From Nectonema munidae (lineage: Eukaryota > Nematomorpha > Nectonematoida > Nectonematidae), in assembly GCA_030549495.1 (NCBI GenBank), contig JAUIRK010000993.1:186001-250000 (forward strand): DNA of 64,000 bases. Reading direction: 5' to 3'. The notes beneath the pieces were generated by a model. The model saw only the letters and a list, made by a program, of their open reading frames with translations, did no database searches and was not told where the DNA came from. Shown piece after piece: positions 34,940 to 47,429 of this stretch (position 1 is its first letter; every line of letters starts with the position of its first letter). The position numbers and the translations under genes are program-made.

Positions 34940-35250
34940 TAATTTAAATGCTTTGTAGACGAAAGTGGTTTAAATCTCCATTTAACAGGAAATCAAGTCA
35001 GGTCAAGCAAAGTCAAAAAAGAGATCATGTAATTGTTCCTGCATATAGAGGAAAAAATGTTTCTTTAATTTTAGGAATGAACTGCTTTAAAACAGTACAT
35101 TATAAAGTCTTTCAAAACAAGAATTGTAATGGAGATCTTTTTTTGAATTTATTAAAGAACTTATTGAAAAAATGGAGAATGATGATGGTATTGGAGATGG
35201 AGCACTCAATGTTTGTCAGAATGTTTTCTCTAACGTGAAAGCAAATGTAA
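34940..35250 (+). pseudogene. Tc1/IS630-like DDE transposase fragment
   Basis: After a basic leader, the frame reads VPAYRGKNVSLILGMNCFKT, then VHYKVFQNKNCNGDLFLNLL. This matches the RGxNxSLIAAM...VHYKxxxGxxNxDxFxxFL segment in the DDE core of IS630/Tc1-type endonucleases. The following LDNAxxH block cannot be found, so only a piece remains. Confidence 0.55.
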
Positions 35251-35254
35251 AGAA

Positions 35255-37916
35255 ACTTCTTAGTTAAAGTAATGATGCTCTTTCCATGATGATATCGAAA
35301 AGTGCTATAATCGTACTTGACTGCAGCAACTATTTCAGATACATGCTAGAGAGTATTAGTAAGGCATCCATCGGTTAAAAGGTATTCGTCAATGAGTTAA
35401 CAGGAAAACGAAAAATGGTATCAGTACTTCTTACATATAGACTTAGTAATTGCGAATATAGAATTTGGAATTGGAGAACATAAAATTCGGAATTGCGAAA
35501 ATCTTAAATATATAAATGACTATGAATGCCTATGAATATTGTAAGGACTTGTGAATCTTTTTGTAATCGCATTCTCAAATATTTAAAAATCACCCACTTT
35601 TAAGTAAAAAATTAGAAAGTAAGTTTGAATATTTGTTTATACAATTGCGAACTTCTAAAAACAATTGCTCACCTCGAATTCCAGTTTTGCCTATAAGTGG
35701 GTCATTCACTCATGCTTGAGATGTGTACTACTGATTGATCCTTTCATTTTCTCAAGACATAGAATGATGGAAGTTCGGAAAATGCTCTCATTACTTATCG
35801 ATGTGAAATTAATCTCAAATAATTCAGAATTGCGTTAATACTATTAATCATTACAGTATGTCAAAGAAAAAGTTTGAGATTAATTAGATTGCAAAAAATC
35901 TTCAACAAAAAACATATTAACTCTTTCTATACCTCGTTGAGTATAAAGAATATATAAAATTTTCCTTATCTATAATTAATCCTTTTTTAATAACATGTCT
36001 TTGACTTATTGATTTCAAGTTGTCTATGCTCTATGCACACTTTATGATTGTTATCTATTCATTGTGGTGGAAGTGAGATTTCCTCAACCTTTTCCTGACC
36101 CAAGGACCAAAAAATTAACACACATTTTTTTATGGACCACTAAATTTTTGAAAGATATCTATATAATTAATCATTAAAAAGTTTATGTAAAATACCGTGT
36201 AGTTTTTTACCAAAATTTTTAACTTAACATTTATATTAACTCTAAAGTTAATAAAAAAATAGATTTTTATTTGATAAAACTTATTTTATATGTTTTTTGA
36301 AATGATAAGTGCAAAATATATAAACGATAAAAAATTCTCCTAGTATTCATAATGTGTTCATACTTGAGAACATTAGAATGATCCTCTCTCATGACATTTA
36401 AAATACAAAATTGAAAGACTTTTATTTTGAAAAAGCACTATAACAAAATAAATCAAAATAAATGAACAATAAAATGAGATTCTTAGATGGAATTAATCAA
36501 AACAATTCAAATTAAGACAACGGTTTTGCAACGCAAACTACACTTATTTTACCAAGTTTTACCTTTCCTGTTTTGTTCCTTTTTGTTTGCGCTATGTATA
36601 TATTTGGGGTTCCTATGTATTCTGAATGTCTTTTAGACCAGGCGTCCGCAACATATGCCACGCCTGCCAAGTGGGCAAGCGGAAAAATACACAATGGCAC
36701 GCACACCACCATACGCAAAAAAATAAACGTACATTTAATTATACTAAATATTTATTACAACGATATTATAACTATATATTTCGAGATTAGAAAGAATTTA
36801 ACTTTTTTTCATAACGTAACGCTGTAAATTCCTATTTTTTGAGCAGTACATGTACTACAGATAATGATATGTTAAAATTAATTAACCTCCTTACCTCGTC
36901 TAAACGAAACAAAGACACTCTTTAAAAATGTGTTTTATTTTGAGGATCATCTGATATGGTACTTTTAAAATTTATAGAAATTTTATGTTAATGCATTATT
37001 ATTTGTAATTTGAAAAGTCCAATAATAAAATGAGATTTGTTTGCGTCCATATAATTCTGTTATAACTAATTTGAAAAGCATATACTCCATTAATTGATAT
37101 ATATTATAAGATTGACACGAACAATGTGTTTTTCTTTTACATTTGAAACCTTATTATTAAAAGTGTTGAATAAGAAACGTTGGAATCTCTCTTCAAAACC
37201 CCAAATGACTCCTATTTGCTCCTTCTAAAATAGATTTTGAGCATTAAATTGTAAATTTTTTAATTAAAATTAAAATGTTGACTTTTTTTATTTGGCCTAT
37301 TTTTGAGAATAAATTTTCATTTTTTACAATCACTTTTCAATAATTATATCCCCATTTTGGAACATTTGGACTTAATCGGTTAAACGTAAAAATAGGGGTA
37401 AATAATTTAAAACTTTCTGACTTTCATTTCTTGACTCCTGTATATTTTGTATGAAGCAGCATCATGTTGTCGATCTGATGGTGGATTTTTTTTCCAAAAA
37501 GTCTGAAAATTGGTTCAATGCCATCTTTTCCATACTTGTCATCTAATCCTTTTAGTTTACACTTTCTTTCCTAAATAGAAGGGATATCGTTAATTTCTTT
37601 ACTTCGCAACTCAATTACGCACAGTTTTGTTTAGCCCACGTGTTGTACTTGGCCCTAATTTTCCGACACTTAGATTAATGATACTTGAATTAAATAGGTA
37701 TCATTAATTAAACAGGACTGCGGATAAATTTTTTAGATAGAAACCTGAAAAAGCTCTGATTTCGGCTCCGTTGAATTTTTATAACTATAACTGGGTGTTT
37801 AAGAAAAGGATAGTATAAGGTAAAAAGTTAAGAATTGACGTACCTAAAACAAAGTAAGAAAAATTTTGAAAAAGTAAAAGATTTAAAAATTATAGTATTC
37901 CTCATGCAGTGGCGGA
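35255..37916. other. AT-rich region, possible hAT end near 36639
   Basis: No exon supported. CAGGCGTCCGCAAC at 36639 resembles CAGGGGTCGGCAACC-type hAT ends, and CCTCAACCTTTTCCTGACCC near 36082 resembles another hAT interior end. Neither has a partner or a duplication. Confidence 0.35.
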
Positions 37917-38172
37917 TCCAGAAATTTCTTATAGGGGGCCGAAATCTATTTAATTTTTTTGCAATTTTGCTAGAAGTCTTCAGAGAATACGACATCTGTA
38001 TTATGTCTTTTAGAATCACTAATTACCTATGTTTTCATATTTTTAACATTATTTTGCCATAAATAAATTGTAAACATTTTTTTTTATACATGTAAGGGTA
38101 TACATTAGCAAGGGTAATTTTCGAAGCCATTTTTCATAGGGGGGAGGGGGTGGGGGCTAGGCCCATGAGCTG
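37917..38172. mobile_element. hAT-type MITE, family A (copy 2, inverted)
   Basis: It starts with CAGTGGCGGATCCAG and AAATTTCTTATAGGGGG and runs in the opposite direction to the copy at 24237, matching it through CTTCAGAGAATACGACA and CCATTTTTCATAGGGGG. The far end stops at GGCCCATGAGCTG, shorter than copy 1. No duplication of the flanks was found. Confidence 0.8.
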
Positions 38173-39269
38173 ATTTTTTGGGTAGCTCTCCAAGTTCAAC
38201 TCTGATTTGTACATGTGACTTCCAATGGTTAGGTCACATGACTCATGTGACATTTTTAGTGTTCTATAAATTTCCTTCTTTCAATAGAAAACCTTTTTCT
38301 AAAAATACGAAAAAAAATTTCTTCGTACGTGACTCTAGACAGTCTAGACTCTAGAGAAACAAGTTTTCCATATCTTTTTTAAGACCAAAGTCAAATTCAA
38401 TAAATTATAATAAATTTTGAGCTTGAAGCAATAAATGTTTTTTTTATAGAATTTAGAGCTTTTTTAAATTGAAAAGTGTCAATTGACATCGTTGGTAGTT
38501 GTATGGTTGCAGATCCACTTTTCAAACTAATTCACGTAATGAACTAGACAATTTGTGTTTTGACTCAACATGATGATGTCCTTACATGAAATAACTCATG
38601 TTTTAACGAATGAAATTCGTTGTAAGTAGTGTGTGTATACATAAAAGTTTAACCTTTTAAGAATATTACAAGCTTATGCTTACATTATCAACCTTCATAC
38701 TGTATAACTGGAACAAGGTCTGGTGCCTGCGATTCGTCTCTTTTGGAAAATTCAAAGAGCACACGCCTCTCATTGCCTTCATTCACAATTTCTCGATTCA
38801 TTTGATTTCCCATCCTTCAAATTGATGAATCGTTTTAGTTGTTAACTGGAGCATATAACTTAAACAAAATCAATGAATACATAGAAAATGGAATATTGCA
38901 TTTTTTTTAAACCACTTCATCTTCAATACCTTGATTTAAAATATATTTTAGATTTTTGAGTTAAAACCACAAAATCTACGAATTTGAGAATAATTCATTG
39001 TACTTTTATGTGTGTTCTCATATTTGGTTGGTCAAATTAATATATCAAAGAGAATATCAGAATCTATTCGATTTGTTTTTATTCTAGAATCAATAATTAA
39101 AATCAAAAATATTTTGTAGCAACATATGTCAAAAAATAAAATACAGCTTGATATCTCTTTTTGATCAAGTGGGTGAAAATTTTTGTTTCGATGAAACAAA
39201 TTATTGTATCAATATTATTTACAACTACAATCTTATCATAGATAGTGTATAAGAAAAGACGATGATATA
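38173..39269. other. AT-rich stretch, nothing supported
   Basis: No exon or repeat pair could be supported. GACTCTAGACAGTCTAGACT at 38331-38350 is a small local repeat of TCTAGACT words. Confidence 0.45.
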
Positions 39270-39289
39270 ATGGATTACTACTTACTACC

Positions 39290-39505
39290 AAGAGAAATGA
39301 GTTTATCTGAACTTTCCATCCCACTAAACGCCTACCGACCTTTGTTATATATATATTATTTTACAAGAATGTATGTTACAAATATAAAAATACAGGTGAG
39401 TGAACGATACAATCCTAACGCGAACGCTCCCAATTTGGGAAACAAAACAAGGTTACAATCGGGTCGCCAGAGCACTACCTAACCGTAAAAACCTTTGAAT
39501 TCTTC
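39290..39505 (+). repeat. Dispersed repeat, inverted partner of 62.81-63.06 kb
   Basis: TTCCATCCCACTAAACGCCT, ATCCTAACGCGAACGCT, AATTTGGGAAACAAA, CGGGTCGCCAGAGCACTACC and TTTGAATTCTTC occur in the same order as the reverse complement of 62.81-63.06 kb. The 70-codon ORF across it is not a gene. Class unknown. Confidence 0.8.
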
Positions 39506-40409
39506 GGAAGAAGAAAATGAGGATAAAAAATCGGCCAATTTACTGATAATTAAAAGTTTTTCTTACTTCTTTTTCAGATATAAAGAAAAAGAATAGTACT
39601 TTTATGTTTCTGTGTTAGTTTTTGATATACTCATTGCAACAGTCTTATTTTAACGTTCTTAATTAATGTATTTTTGTTGAAGATGAAATGACAAATCATC
39701 CGTTCATCTTGGGAGAGAGTATTTGAAGGAGGAAGAGCAGCTGAGACACCCTCTTGCGCGAGACACTTCAATTTATTATTTTGTAAATCGAATACATCTT
39801 CGATTTTAAGGTCAAAAATATAAGCTTAAGGCTAAATATGTTTTATGATTTTATTATACACTCAAAAATACAATGTTATTTTAGACTGATAAAAATGCCT
39901 TTACAAAAATCATATTTGGATATAATATAATCTCAAAAGGATGAAATGAAGAATAATCTTTGTCGGAAATCTACTAATTTTTTTCACATTTTCACATCTA
40001 TTTTAATATAATAGCATAAATAAATTAGTAAGAAGTTAGTTAATTATTCAGTTACTTACTATCTAAGAAATTGGCCAGTTAAATAACTAACTAACGTGTA
40101 TGAGAAACCTTGGTTTATAATTTTTGAGGTTTGTAATGTGAAAGAAGGTTTTGAAGGGGATTATACCCTTAACAAGAATATAAATATATTATTTTTATAA
40201 GTTTACCAGTAATGGCAAAAAAATTTCAACCACAGAAAGCATATCATATTTGAATTACACGAATAGAGCGCTAATCCATATGATTTAAATCCAAGTTCAT
40301 AAATTTCTTAAATTTTTGTATTCAGGTATTAATCGAATTGTTTCACATTTTCTATTATGTTTTTAGGGGCAATTTTTAGTTCAATGTGATGAGAATTTAG
40401 TTCCGCAAA
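39506..40409. other. Upstream region and likely 5' UTR of the SOL-1-like gene
   Basis: AT-rich, without a clear core promoter. The last about 60 bases before the ATG at 40410 may be 5' UTR; an acceptor-like TTTTTAG at about 40361-40367 could begin that exon. The transcription start cannot be fixed from sequence. Confidence 0.35.
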
Positions 40410-40497
40410 ATGCACAATCCAGCATGCTTCCATTCTATTATATTCTTGAGTCTACTTCTCTATCTCACCAAAGTAGTCTTCCTATTTGTTATTCAAG
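40410..40497 (+). CDS. sol1: SOL-1-like exon 1: signal peptide
   Basis: ATG at 40410 opens MHNPACFHSIIFLSLLLYLT and then KVVFLFVIQ, a long hydrophobic core typical of a secretory signal. The exon ends in phase 1 at a GTATGA donor (40498). The leftover G joins AA of the next exon to give Glu just before the first CUB Cys. The matching phase and the signal directly before CUB1 support this start; an intervening small exon cannot be excluded. Confidence 0.7.
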
Positions 40498-42653
40498 GTA
40501 TGAAGTCTTATTCATCATCAACTTATCAGTTAAAAGCATCATCCATATACTAGTAGTAATCAAACAAACCTCATTATAATCATCTCCATCATCTGTATGG
40601 TAATTAAAGCTGATATGTTCACTTTCTTCTGACCCGTCTTGCTGCCCAACTCCATTTCTTAGAATTTAAAACTTCTTAAAACAAGCGTTTATTGCAAATC
40701 TTTTGAAAATTTCACAAAAAGTTTCACAAATCTTGATACTCCAATTTATGCTGAATATTATTAGTCTTTAAAAGACTTGTTTAGTTTGTAAGTAGATTTT
40801 CAATCTAAATATTTCTTCTATACTTCTAATTTAATAAAAAAACAAGGTACAAAGATTAGTTAACCTTTAAGTTTTATCAATCTTTATCATTATTTTCCAC
40901 TTAAAAGATGGGAAATAAGTCATTTTATCTAAAAGTTCTGAGCCCTCAATCTTAACTATATCGATTGCCCTAATTCGTATCAATCATATTAACCCTAACA
41001 TCAATAGCGTCATAATTACAATCTTAACATCATCATCTTTACTATCATAATCACGTCACATCACCATTATCATCACTAGGCCTGCTCTAAGTCCAGCCCG
41101 TCTCAGTTCTGTCATCATAATATCCACACTAGAACTGGACTAGACCATCTATAGTTTGAACGAGACCAAACCCAACTATAATATGTACTCACCAGATCTG
41201 AACGAACTACAGACGTTAACCAGTTAAATACCACTAGTGGAAGGAAATTGAGTGTAAACCTAAAAATTTGTTTTGTCCGAATGTTAGGTTCAATTAAGAG
41301 CTTTATAATGATTTCTCAACAAACTCTCTATTTCGAGCTGTTCTCATATGAAGACATTGGGAAAACTAGATACAAAATCATGCAAGTGTATAGAAGAATT
41401 CTACACACAATTTTTAACGTTGTGATGAAAAATATCAAAGCACTTAACTTAGAATGCAATTAGATATTGTTTACAATATGTTCATGCTTTTTTTTTTATA
41501 TAATTTTTCAATCCACATCTTCTTTGCTTCTCTATCTTCATGATTATATGTTCTTTTCTATCTAGTCTCACGATGTCAATGACTCTTCTTTTTTTGGCAC
41601 TACTTTATACAATTGCAGGCACGATGCTGCGATTTTTCTTCAGAAATCGAAAAGTATTAATTTTTTGATTCTGCATTGGCGTAAAGATATATTCTCCAAG
41701 TATTTGCCACGGTCATGTCTAGCATTATTGTTATCAAACTCCAATGTCATGTTTTCTTTCTAAGAGGCGTTGAATACTGTGCACTGTGCAGAAAGCCAGT
41801 CGTGACACCTCCCATATACTTATTGTAATTTTTATTAGCAATGGTTGTTTGATATTATATTACATTTATGCCTAGAAGACCATATTTGAAGATTAGGGTA
41901 CGCATCAATAAAATCATGATTGGTCAAAATATTCACTCACGAATTGTCAAACCATTTAATACAAAAAAACATTTTTATTATCAAAGCGGTAATCCAAGCT
42001 TCCTCTCTTTAGATTTTCCATTTCTTTGTCATCTTTCAGTTGGCTTATTGGCTTCAAGTGTTCCACACGTCCTGAACTTTTTATTCTCTAAGTCTTGGAG
42101 TAGAGCAAAGCAGAACTTAACCAATACGTAACCCACCCTGAACCGAAAAGTCAACTTTGAAATTTGTAACTCCATCTAAATATAGTTTGTAGTATTTTTG
42201 ATCAAATTACGATTCTTTATTTACACATGAAATAATTGTCCGTTATCAACACTTGATATATCGCTTTTGTGATTTAATTTTTATATAATCGAAGTTTCCC
42301 CTTATCCTATCACAATTTAAGTTGGAAATGCGGAAACTTTAAATATAATTACAAGTTAAACTGATCACCGACCTACCACAAATGTCTTCGGATTGAAGAT
42401 TATTTTGGCTGCGAAATAAATCCCAATAACCCTCAAAAAACTCAATAATACAGGCTTATAGGAATGCAAAATAAGAAGACAAACTGTAGCAACCTTTACA
42501 TTATTTAGCGTAAAATATTTAAACTTTCATGCTTAATCATCATATTTATACAAATAAATTTTGGCTCTCTTCTCATTTCTTTTTGTACACTAGTGCTTCC
42601 TTGCTGCTGTTCAAAGTACTCTTTCAAAAAACAATCTTTTTACTTAGTAATTT
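40498..42653. other. SOL-1-like intron 1, mostly featureless
   Basis: No exon with a suitable phase was found. The ORFs at 41248-41463 and 41868-42131 have no motif that I recognise. A short run of ATCATCATC-like text lies near 41030-41080. Confidence 0.4.
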
Positions 42654-42737
42654 TTGTCATCATCATCATCCTCATCCATCTCATCATCACCCCATCATCA
42701 TCATCATCACCTTTTCTTCTCTTTATTCATCATCCCT

Positions 42738-42768
<31 letters not shown>

Positions 42769-42795
42769 CCCATCATCATCATCAATCCATCATCT
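42654..42795 (+). repeat. (CAT)n/(ATC)n microsatellite
   Basis: An interrupted run of ATC/CAT trinucleotides with CTC and CCC interruptions, ending about 65 bp before exon 2 of the SOL-1-like gene. The His- or Ser-rich ORFs across it are artefacts. Its C/T-rich plus strand may act as an extended polypyrimidine tract. Confidence 0.9.
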
Positions 42796-42861
42796 TCACA
42801 ACATCATTGCAATCAATCTATTTTTATGAATTTAACTTTATATTATTCCCTTTCGATTTAG

Positions 42862-43039
42862 AATGTGACCAAATTTTCAAATCGTCTGAATTGGGAGAGA
42901 AAAGTGGTAATTTTTCCACTCCAAATTATCCATTGAATTATCCCTACAACATGCAGTGTCTCTTCGTATTCAGCGCTGGTGCTAACAAAAAGGTCAAGAT
43001 AAACTTCCACTCCTTCGCCATCTCTGGAAATATGCCAGA
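42862..43039 (+). CDS. sol1: SOL-1-like exon 2: first half of CUB1
   Basis: It follows a TTTCGATTTAG acceptor and ends at GA/GTAAAC (phase 1 in, phase 2 out). It encodes residues 30-88, with CDQIFKSSELGEKSGNFSTP, NYPLNYPYNMQC and VKINFHSFAI. These are the Cys1, SPNYPxxYPxxxxC and hydrophobic strand features of CUB domains. A CAT-repeat tract ends about 65 bp upstream of the acceptor. Confidence 0.88.
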
Positions 43040-43559
43040 GTAAACATTTTAATTATTTAGATCTCCCCAAAGCTTTCTCTCCCTTCTTTCTTCTCCCTCA
43101 AATCTTTCTCTCCCCAACATTATGAAAAATCCTTAATCATTCTTTGTATGTCAATTCTTTCAATTTAATCCATGGGTGTAATACACAACTAGAATAGAAG
43201 CCAGGAAAAAGTTCTCTACAATTTAGATTAGGGTGCATCAACGTGGTCCATTGGAACCGTGGTACACGAAAAAATACCCTATTTTTTTTCTTATCCATAA
43301 ATCCAATATCAATTAGCGGTTTTTTAAATTTTCAGTATAATTTGTTGTGATATTCGTTATAAATTTTAAATTTTCAAATTTAGAGAACACTTTTAAACTT
43401 TATTAATCTAAAAATTCATCACTTATGCCATTTTCAATGATAAAAAATAGATTATTATTAATGGAAAGAAAAACAACGGATAGGAAAAATCATGTTAATC
43501 TGAAACCTGTTATTCATTTGTCTTAGAGTGATTTTGTAAGTCGCTGAACAATTGCATTA

Positions 43560-43689
43560 CCCATTTAAGACCAAGCAAAGCAGACGATATCTAAAAAAAC
43601 GCAGACGATTTATATTCAAAGTCATTGAAAAAAGCAGACGAAGATGAAATTACTTATGTTCCAAAATAGGAACATTGGTCCTAAATGGG
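43560..43689. mobile_element. piggyBac-like MITE (copy 3) in intron 2 of the SOL-1-like gene
   Basis: The 130-bp element has ends CCCATTTAAGACCAA and, inverted, CCCATTTAGGACCAA (14 of 15 matching). It is flanked by ATTA (43556-43559) and TTAA (43690-43693), one base short of a TTAA pair. The interior AGCAGACGATATCTAA matches the copies at 9389 and 11750. Confidence 0.75.
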
Positions 43690-43869
43690 TTAAGAGCGCG
43701 GGCTGAAGGCGTCACTAAAACTTTTGTCTTTGGGCTCTGATTTTTTTTACCCAAGTGTTGCTACTGTAAATTTTGCTCTAAGGCACCACATAGGGGCCCT
43801 ACTTGTTACTCTGACAATGAGATAGGATAATTTCAGTGCCAATAAAAATTTTAAATTTGTATTGAAAAG

Positions 43870-44078
43870 ATGCCTCCATGGGTATATCGACATCTACGTT
43901 CAAATCAAGAACGAAAACTTCACCTTGGAGAAAGAGCATTTAGACGCTCGTTTTTGCGGAGGAGATATCAAACCACCACTTCTCATCTCCCTTCACACCA
44001 TCATAGTGATCAGCATTCACACCGACGATCTCTTTTCCTCCAGTGGCTTTCTCGCTTCCTACGAGTTCATGGATTCGG
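43870..44078 (+). CDS. sol1: SOL-1-like exon 3: second half of CUB1
   Basis: The acceptor TGAAAAG gives a phase-2 join (Glu), followed by CLHGYIDIYVQIKNENFTLE and DARFCGGDI, the Cys3-Cys4 loop. ISIHTDDLFSSSGFLASYEF is the closing GFxxxYxF strand. The donor G/GTATTT leaves phase 1. An NFT sequon is present. The next intron is only 52 bp. Confidence 0.88.
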
Positions 44079-44130
44079 GTATTTTCGTTTATCTTCGTTT
44101 TTTTTTAAATTCTGCGCTCATTTTTTTCAG

Positions 44131-44338
44131 AGAAGTATGAATTGGGAATCAAAGCTGATGCCTCTATTTGCGATTACACAATTCATAGCGGACTTTTGAA
44201 GAAGGGAAAAATTTACTCTCCAACGTATCCTGGTTTTTTGCCCTCTCCCTTAACGTGTTCTTGGAGGTTTATAGGAACTTCTGAGGAGCGAATAAAACTC
44301 AATTTTCTCAATATCAGCTTAGCATTTGGTGGGGAACA
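44131..44338 (+). CDS. sol1: SOL-1-like exon 4: first half of CUB2
   Basis: It follows a TTTTTTTCAG acceptor and ends at CA/GTAAGT (phase 1 to phase 2). It encodes YELGIKADASICDYTIHS, KGKIYSPTYPGFLPSPLTCS, then RFIGTSEERIKLNFLNISLA. These are CUB Cys1 and Cys2 with the YPG turn, and two sequon-like Asn sites. It ends in FGGEQ(H), which is completed in exon 5. Confidence 0.92.
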
Positions 44339-46150
44339 GTAAGTTGACAATTTTTTTTACTTAGCTTATACCTGTGCCGATGAAATGCGAAGACTTGAGA
44401 ACAAGAAACGCAGCATTAATAAATGTCAAAAGCCGTGCACTTTGCTGACCGAATATGATATCACTTCACTGAACTTCAATAGACCGTGCCTGTTAGGCTA
44501 TTGGGATTAATTTAAATATAAGTACTCTCTTTCATTTAGTTTAAAAATAGACTCATAGGTTCGTTCAATTCAATAAGACACATTTAGCTTTTGTAGGCAA
44601 ACTAAATAAATGTAATCGTTTTGTAGCAATGGTTTGTTAGTTAAGAAGTTAATTTGTTAATATTATTAAAACAAATAATCTATTAGTTGTTGTAATATTT
44701 TAAATTATTCCATTCAATTCATATTTAATTAAATTACTAACGAACTAACTAGCAAACCAATTTATCTAACTAACTTTTCGTAAAAATCTAACTTCAATAT
44801 AAATATTTTTTAATTACTTTTAAAACATAATATATATATGTTTTATTCTTTCTAAAATCCCAAGACGTAGGACACAGGTACAACTCCTCTTAATTTTTAG
44901 CCACTTTCTTTAAAAATCTCAAAAGGATGAACAGATCCAACCACATCTGGTTTTCTTATTCACTATATCAATTAGATATTGCTACCATGTACGCAGATTA
45001 TTATTTTTTGTATTTAATTTGATAACCAGTTGTCGTATTTTTAAGTTGGTTAAATTGTTTTTAACCATTTGTCCGTATTGCATCAAAGGAATAAATTTCA
45101 TAGCTGAACAGATCGTAAGGATAGCCACAATCAGGAATCGAACTCAGACCACCTGAATCGGGACCCCACCCTTGCCGACATTATTACAATAATTTTACTT
45201 TTATTTAAATGAAAAATCTATTTTTAGTTATTATTGGATTGAAGTATTAGAGTGTTCCAAATTTCGTCATAAAGTTTGGCTAAAAATAAAATGACACTAT
45301 TTTCTATATAAAAAATTTATCACAGTTTTAGCAGATTTGGAAAAACTTTTTAGTATAATGGGCGAAAAATTTAAAAATCAAGGTACGCGGATGATCACAA
45401 ATGCCAATCCTTGAACCTGTGAAAATCTCGTACTTAACATCTGAAGGAGTGATGGCCGATTAATCTGAAACCGGAATCGTGAGAATCGCCTTTTTTAAAC
45501 TTCGGAATCTTGCCTGGGATTTCCTCACCCCTGTTTGAAAGTAGTAATCTTTATCTCACAAATTTGACTAAAATACGCCATGCAAATATAAATGTCAAAT
45601 GAACTCTAAAATTATATCATTCTGAGTTTTAGAAAAGTTGAAAAAGTGTAGTGCCCCAAAAATGCCCCTTTTCTATTACACTGATTTGCATTTTTACATT
45701 TTTTTGTGTTGCTAGGAATTTTTTAACAGATTCTAAGTAATTTTTGCCTTCTAATTTTGAAAATAATTGTTAGTTTGTCTTTCAATATTTATTTACTCGT
45801 TTTTTAAAGATATTAAGTTTATATCAACGCTCTCAAAACAATTTTTTGTAGGAATAATGATTATTATTATTATATTTTGTGTTTTATTGAACACAAATTT
45901 CAAATAAACCTTAAATAAAAATTCAAAATACACATTTTATTGTAAAAATGCTCTTTTTAGGGATTTTCTCTTATATTGAGCAGTTTGTACGTCTCGTTTA
46001 AGACACCAACAGTAGTCAGCATGCATGTTAATGTTATATAAGACTTGATATCTTTCCAAAAATTGCTCAAGAAATCTATGACAACAAAAATGGTGCAGTT
46101 CATAAAATGGAGCGCAAAAAAGTATAATATGATAAACTAATTTTGGTCTG
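44339..46150. other. SOL-1-like intron 4, first part
   Basis: AT-rich. On the minus strand near 45180-45118 a B-box-like GAGTTCGATTCC follows an A-box-like GGCAAGGGTGGGG, suggesting a tRNA-derived relic. No exon was found. (TTA)n lies at 45857-45870. Confidence 0.4.
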
Positions 46151-46450
46151 TTATAGTAGGGTTCCCCATCCGGGGGGGGGGGGGCGCTTCCCAAATAATT
46201 TTGGATTTTTTAATCTAGTGTATATTTAATTAAAATATTTTCGCTGGAAGTATAGTTTTTAAATTTCATTAATTTTGTAAAAGAAATATAAAGTCTATTT
46301 TAAAGTTAGTCTTATAAATTCACGTATGCGCTGTATAAACTCTATTTTAAAGGATTGCTTGAATATTTGATCTCCCGTGGTATTTCCAGACCAGTAATTT
46401 TGAAAATTGCAAAAAAATTTCGCCCCCAATAATTTTGATGATGCGCGCCC
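46150..46450. repeat. Dispersed repeat, copy 3 of 3
   Basis: A poly-G run, CAAATAATTTTGGATTTTTT, TATTTAATTAAAATATTTTC and AAAGGATTGCTTGAATATTT match 4190-4400. The trailing CCCCCAATAATTTTGATGAT and GCGCCC match the segment near 23330. Confidence 0.65.
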
Positions 46451-46866
46451 ATGGTTTTAAGATAAATAAAATTAATTTTAATCAAAAAACTAAATTACTA
46501 AAAACATATTCAGAAATAACTAATTTTTATCAACCAGCAAAATTAAACGTAGTTTATTTAAAAACAGATTTATATTAAATATTCAAATTAACGGATGCTG
46601 TTTACTTTGTGCGAATCGACACGTCGAATGTGTCCGTTAGCAGGTTTTACTGTAGTTTTCATTTCCAAAATGAGCTTATTTTAAGGATGTATTAATTTGT
46701 AGATTTATTTTAACAACTTTTGTAAAGTTTAAATTTGTAAAACTAAATTTGCAATTATGGTTTAATGAAAAAGGAAATATATTTGGCGTTTATTGAAAAA
46801 GCAAGATTCAAATTTTTGATTCTTAGGTTATCACTATTGAGGAAAAAAGAAGGAGACGATAGGTAG

Positions 46867-47120
46867 CAATGGCAGATCCAGAAATTTCTTATAGGCGGGG
46901 GGGGGGGGGGGAGGAGGGGGCGAAATCTATTTAATTTTTTTTGCAATTTTGCTAAAAGTCTTCAGAGAATACGACAGCTGTATTATGTCTTAGAATTCGA
47001 TTTGTCATATCGTTGTTATAAACGTAATCAACTACCAATAAGTATTGTTTTAGGAAAAAGCAAAATTAGTAAGGGTAATTTTTGAGGCCATTTTTCATGG
47101 GGGGCCTAGGCCCATGAACT
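46867..47120. mobile_element. hAT-type MITE, family A (copy 3, inverted)
   Basis: It begins CAATGGCAGATCCAG and AAATTTCTTATAGGCGGGG, with a run of about 15 G. CTTCAGAGAATACGACAGC and CCATTTTTCATGGGGGGCC match the copies at 24237 and 37917. It stops at GGCCCATGAACT. It has lost part of its middle and lies about 100 bp before exon 5. Confidence 0.8.
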
Positions 47121-47223
47121 AGTTTAACTAATTGCACACAAGCAACGGGCTATCAACTAATTTATTCAGAGAAGAAGAGAATTTTGTGTTTCTATGTTAA
47201 TGTTTTTACTCTTGTGAATTAAG

Positions 47224-47429
47224 TTGTCCTTATGACAAAATTGAAGTCTTTGACGGGGACTCCTCGCATGCACTGAGTGTAGACAAGTTTTGCGGGAAGC
47301 ACAAGAACTACACGCTCTTCACTTCAACCGGATTCGGCTTTGTCTCATTCGAAACGCTCGACTTCACCGAAGACTTGATCTCTGGCTTCGTTTTTACTTT
47401 TGAGTTCTCGGAAAACTTTGTGGAGTTAG
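47224..47429 (+). CDS. sol1: SOL-1-like exon 5: second half of CUB2
   Basis: It follows a GAATTAAG acceptor and completes His before CPYDKIEVFDGDSSHALSVD and KFCGKHKNYTLFTSTGFGFV. The DxxxVxDG calcium-type loop and the Cys3-Cys4 spacing are kept. It ends in SGFVFTFEFSENFVEL at a TTAG/GTCTTT donor (phase 1). The linker resembles the FEFSESFVKL of arthropod SOL-1 proteins as I recall them. Confidence 0.9.

Noticed and set aside
36060-36720. Two hAT-like ends (CCTCAACCTTTT and CAGGCGTCCGCAAC)
   Set aside because: Neither has a matching partner end or target duplication, so no element could be drawn.
42529-42861. His- or Ser-rich ORFs
   Set aside because: They arise from the CAT/ATC microsatellite, which lies in an intron directly before a well-supported exon acceptor.
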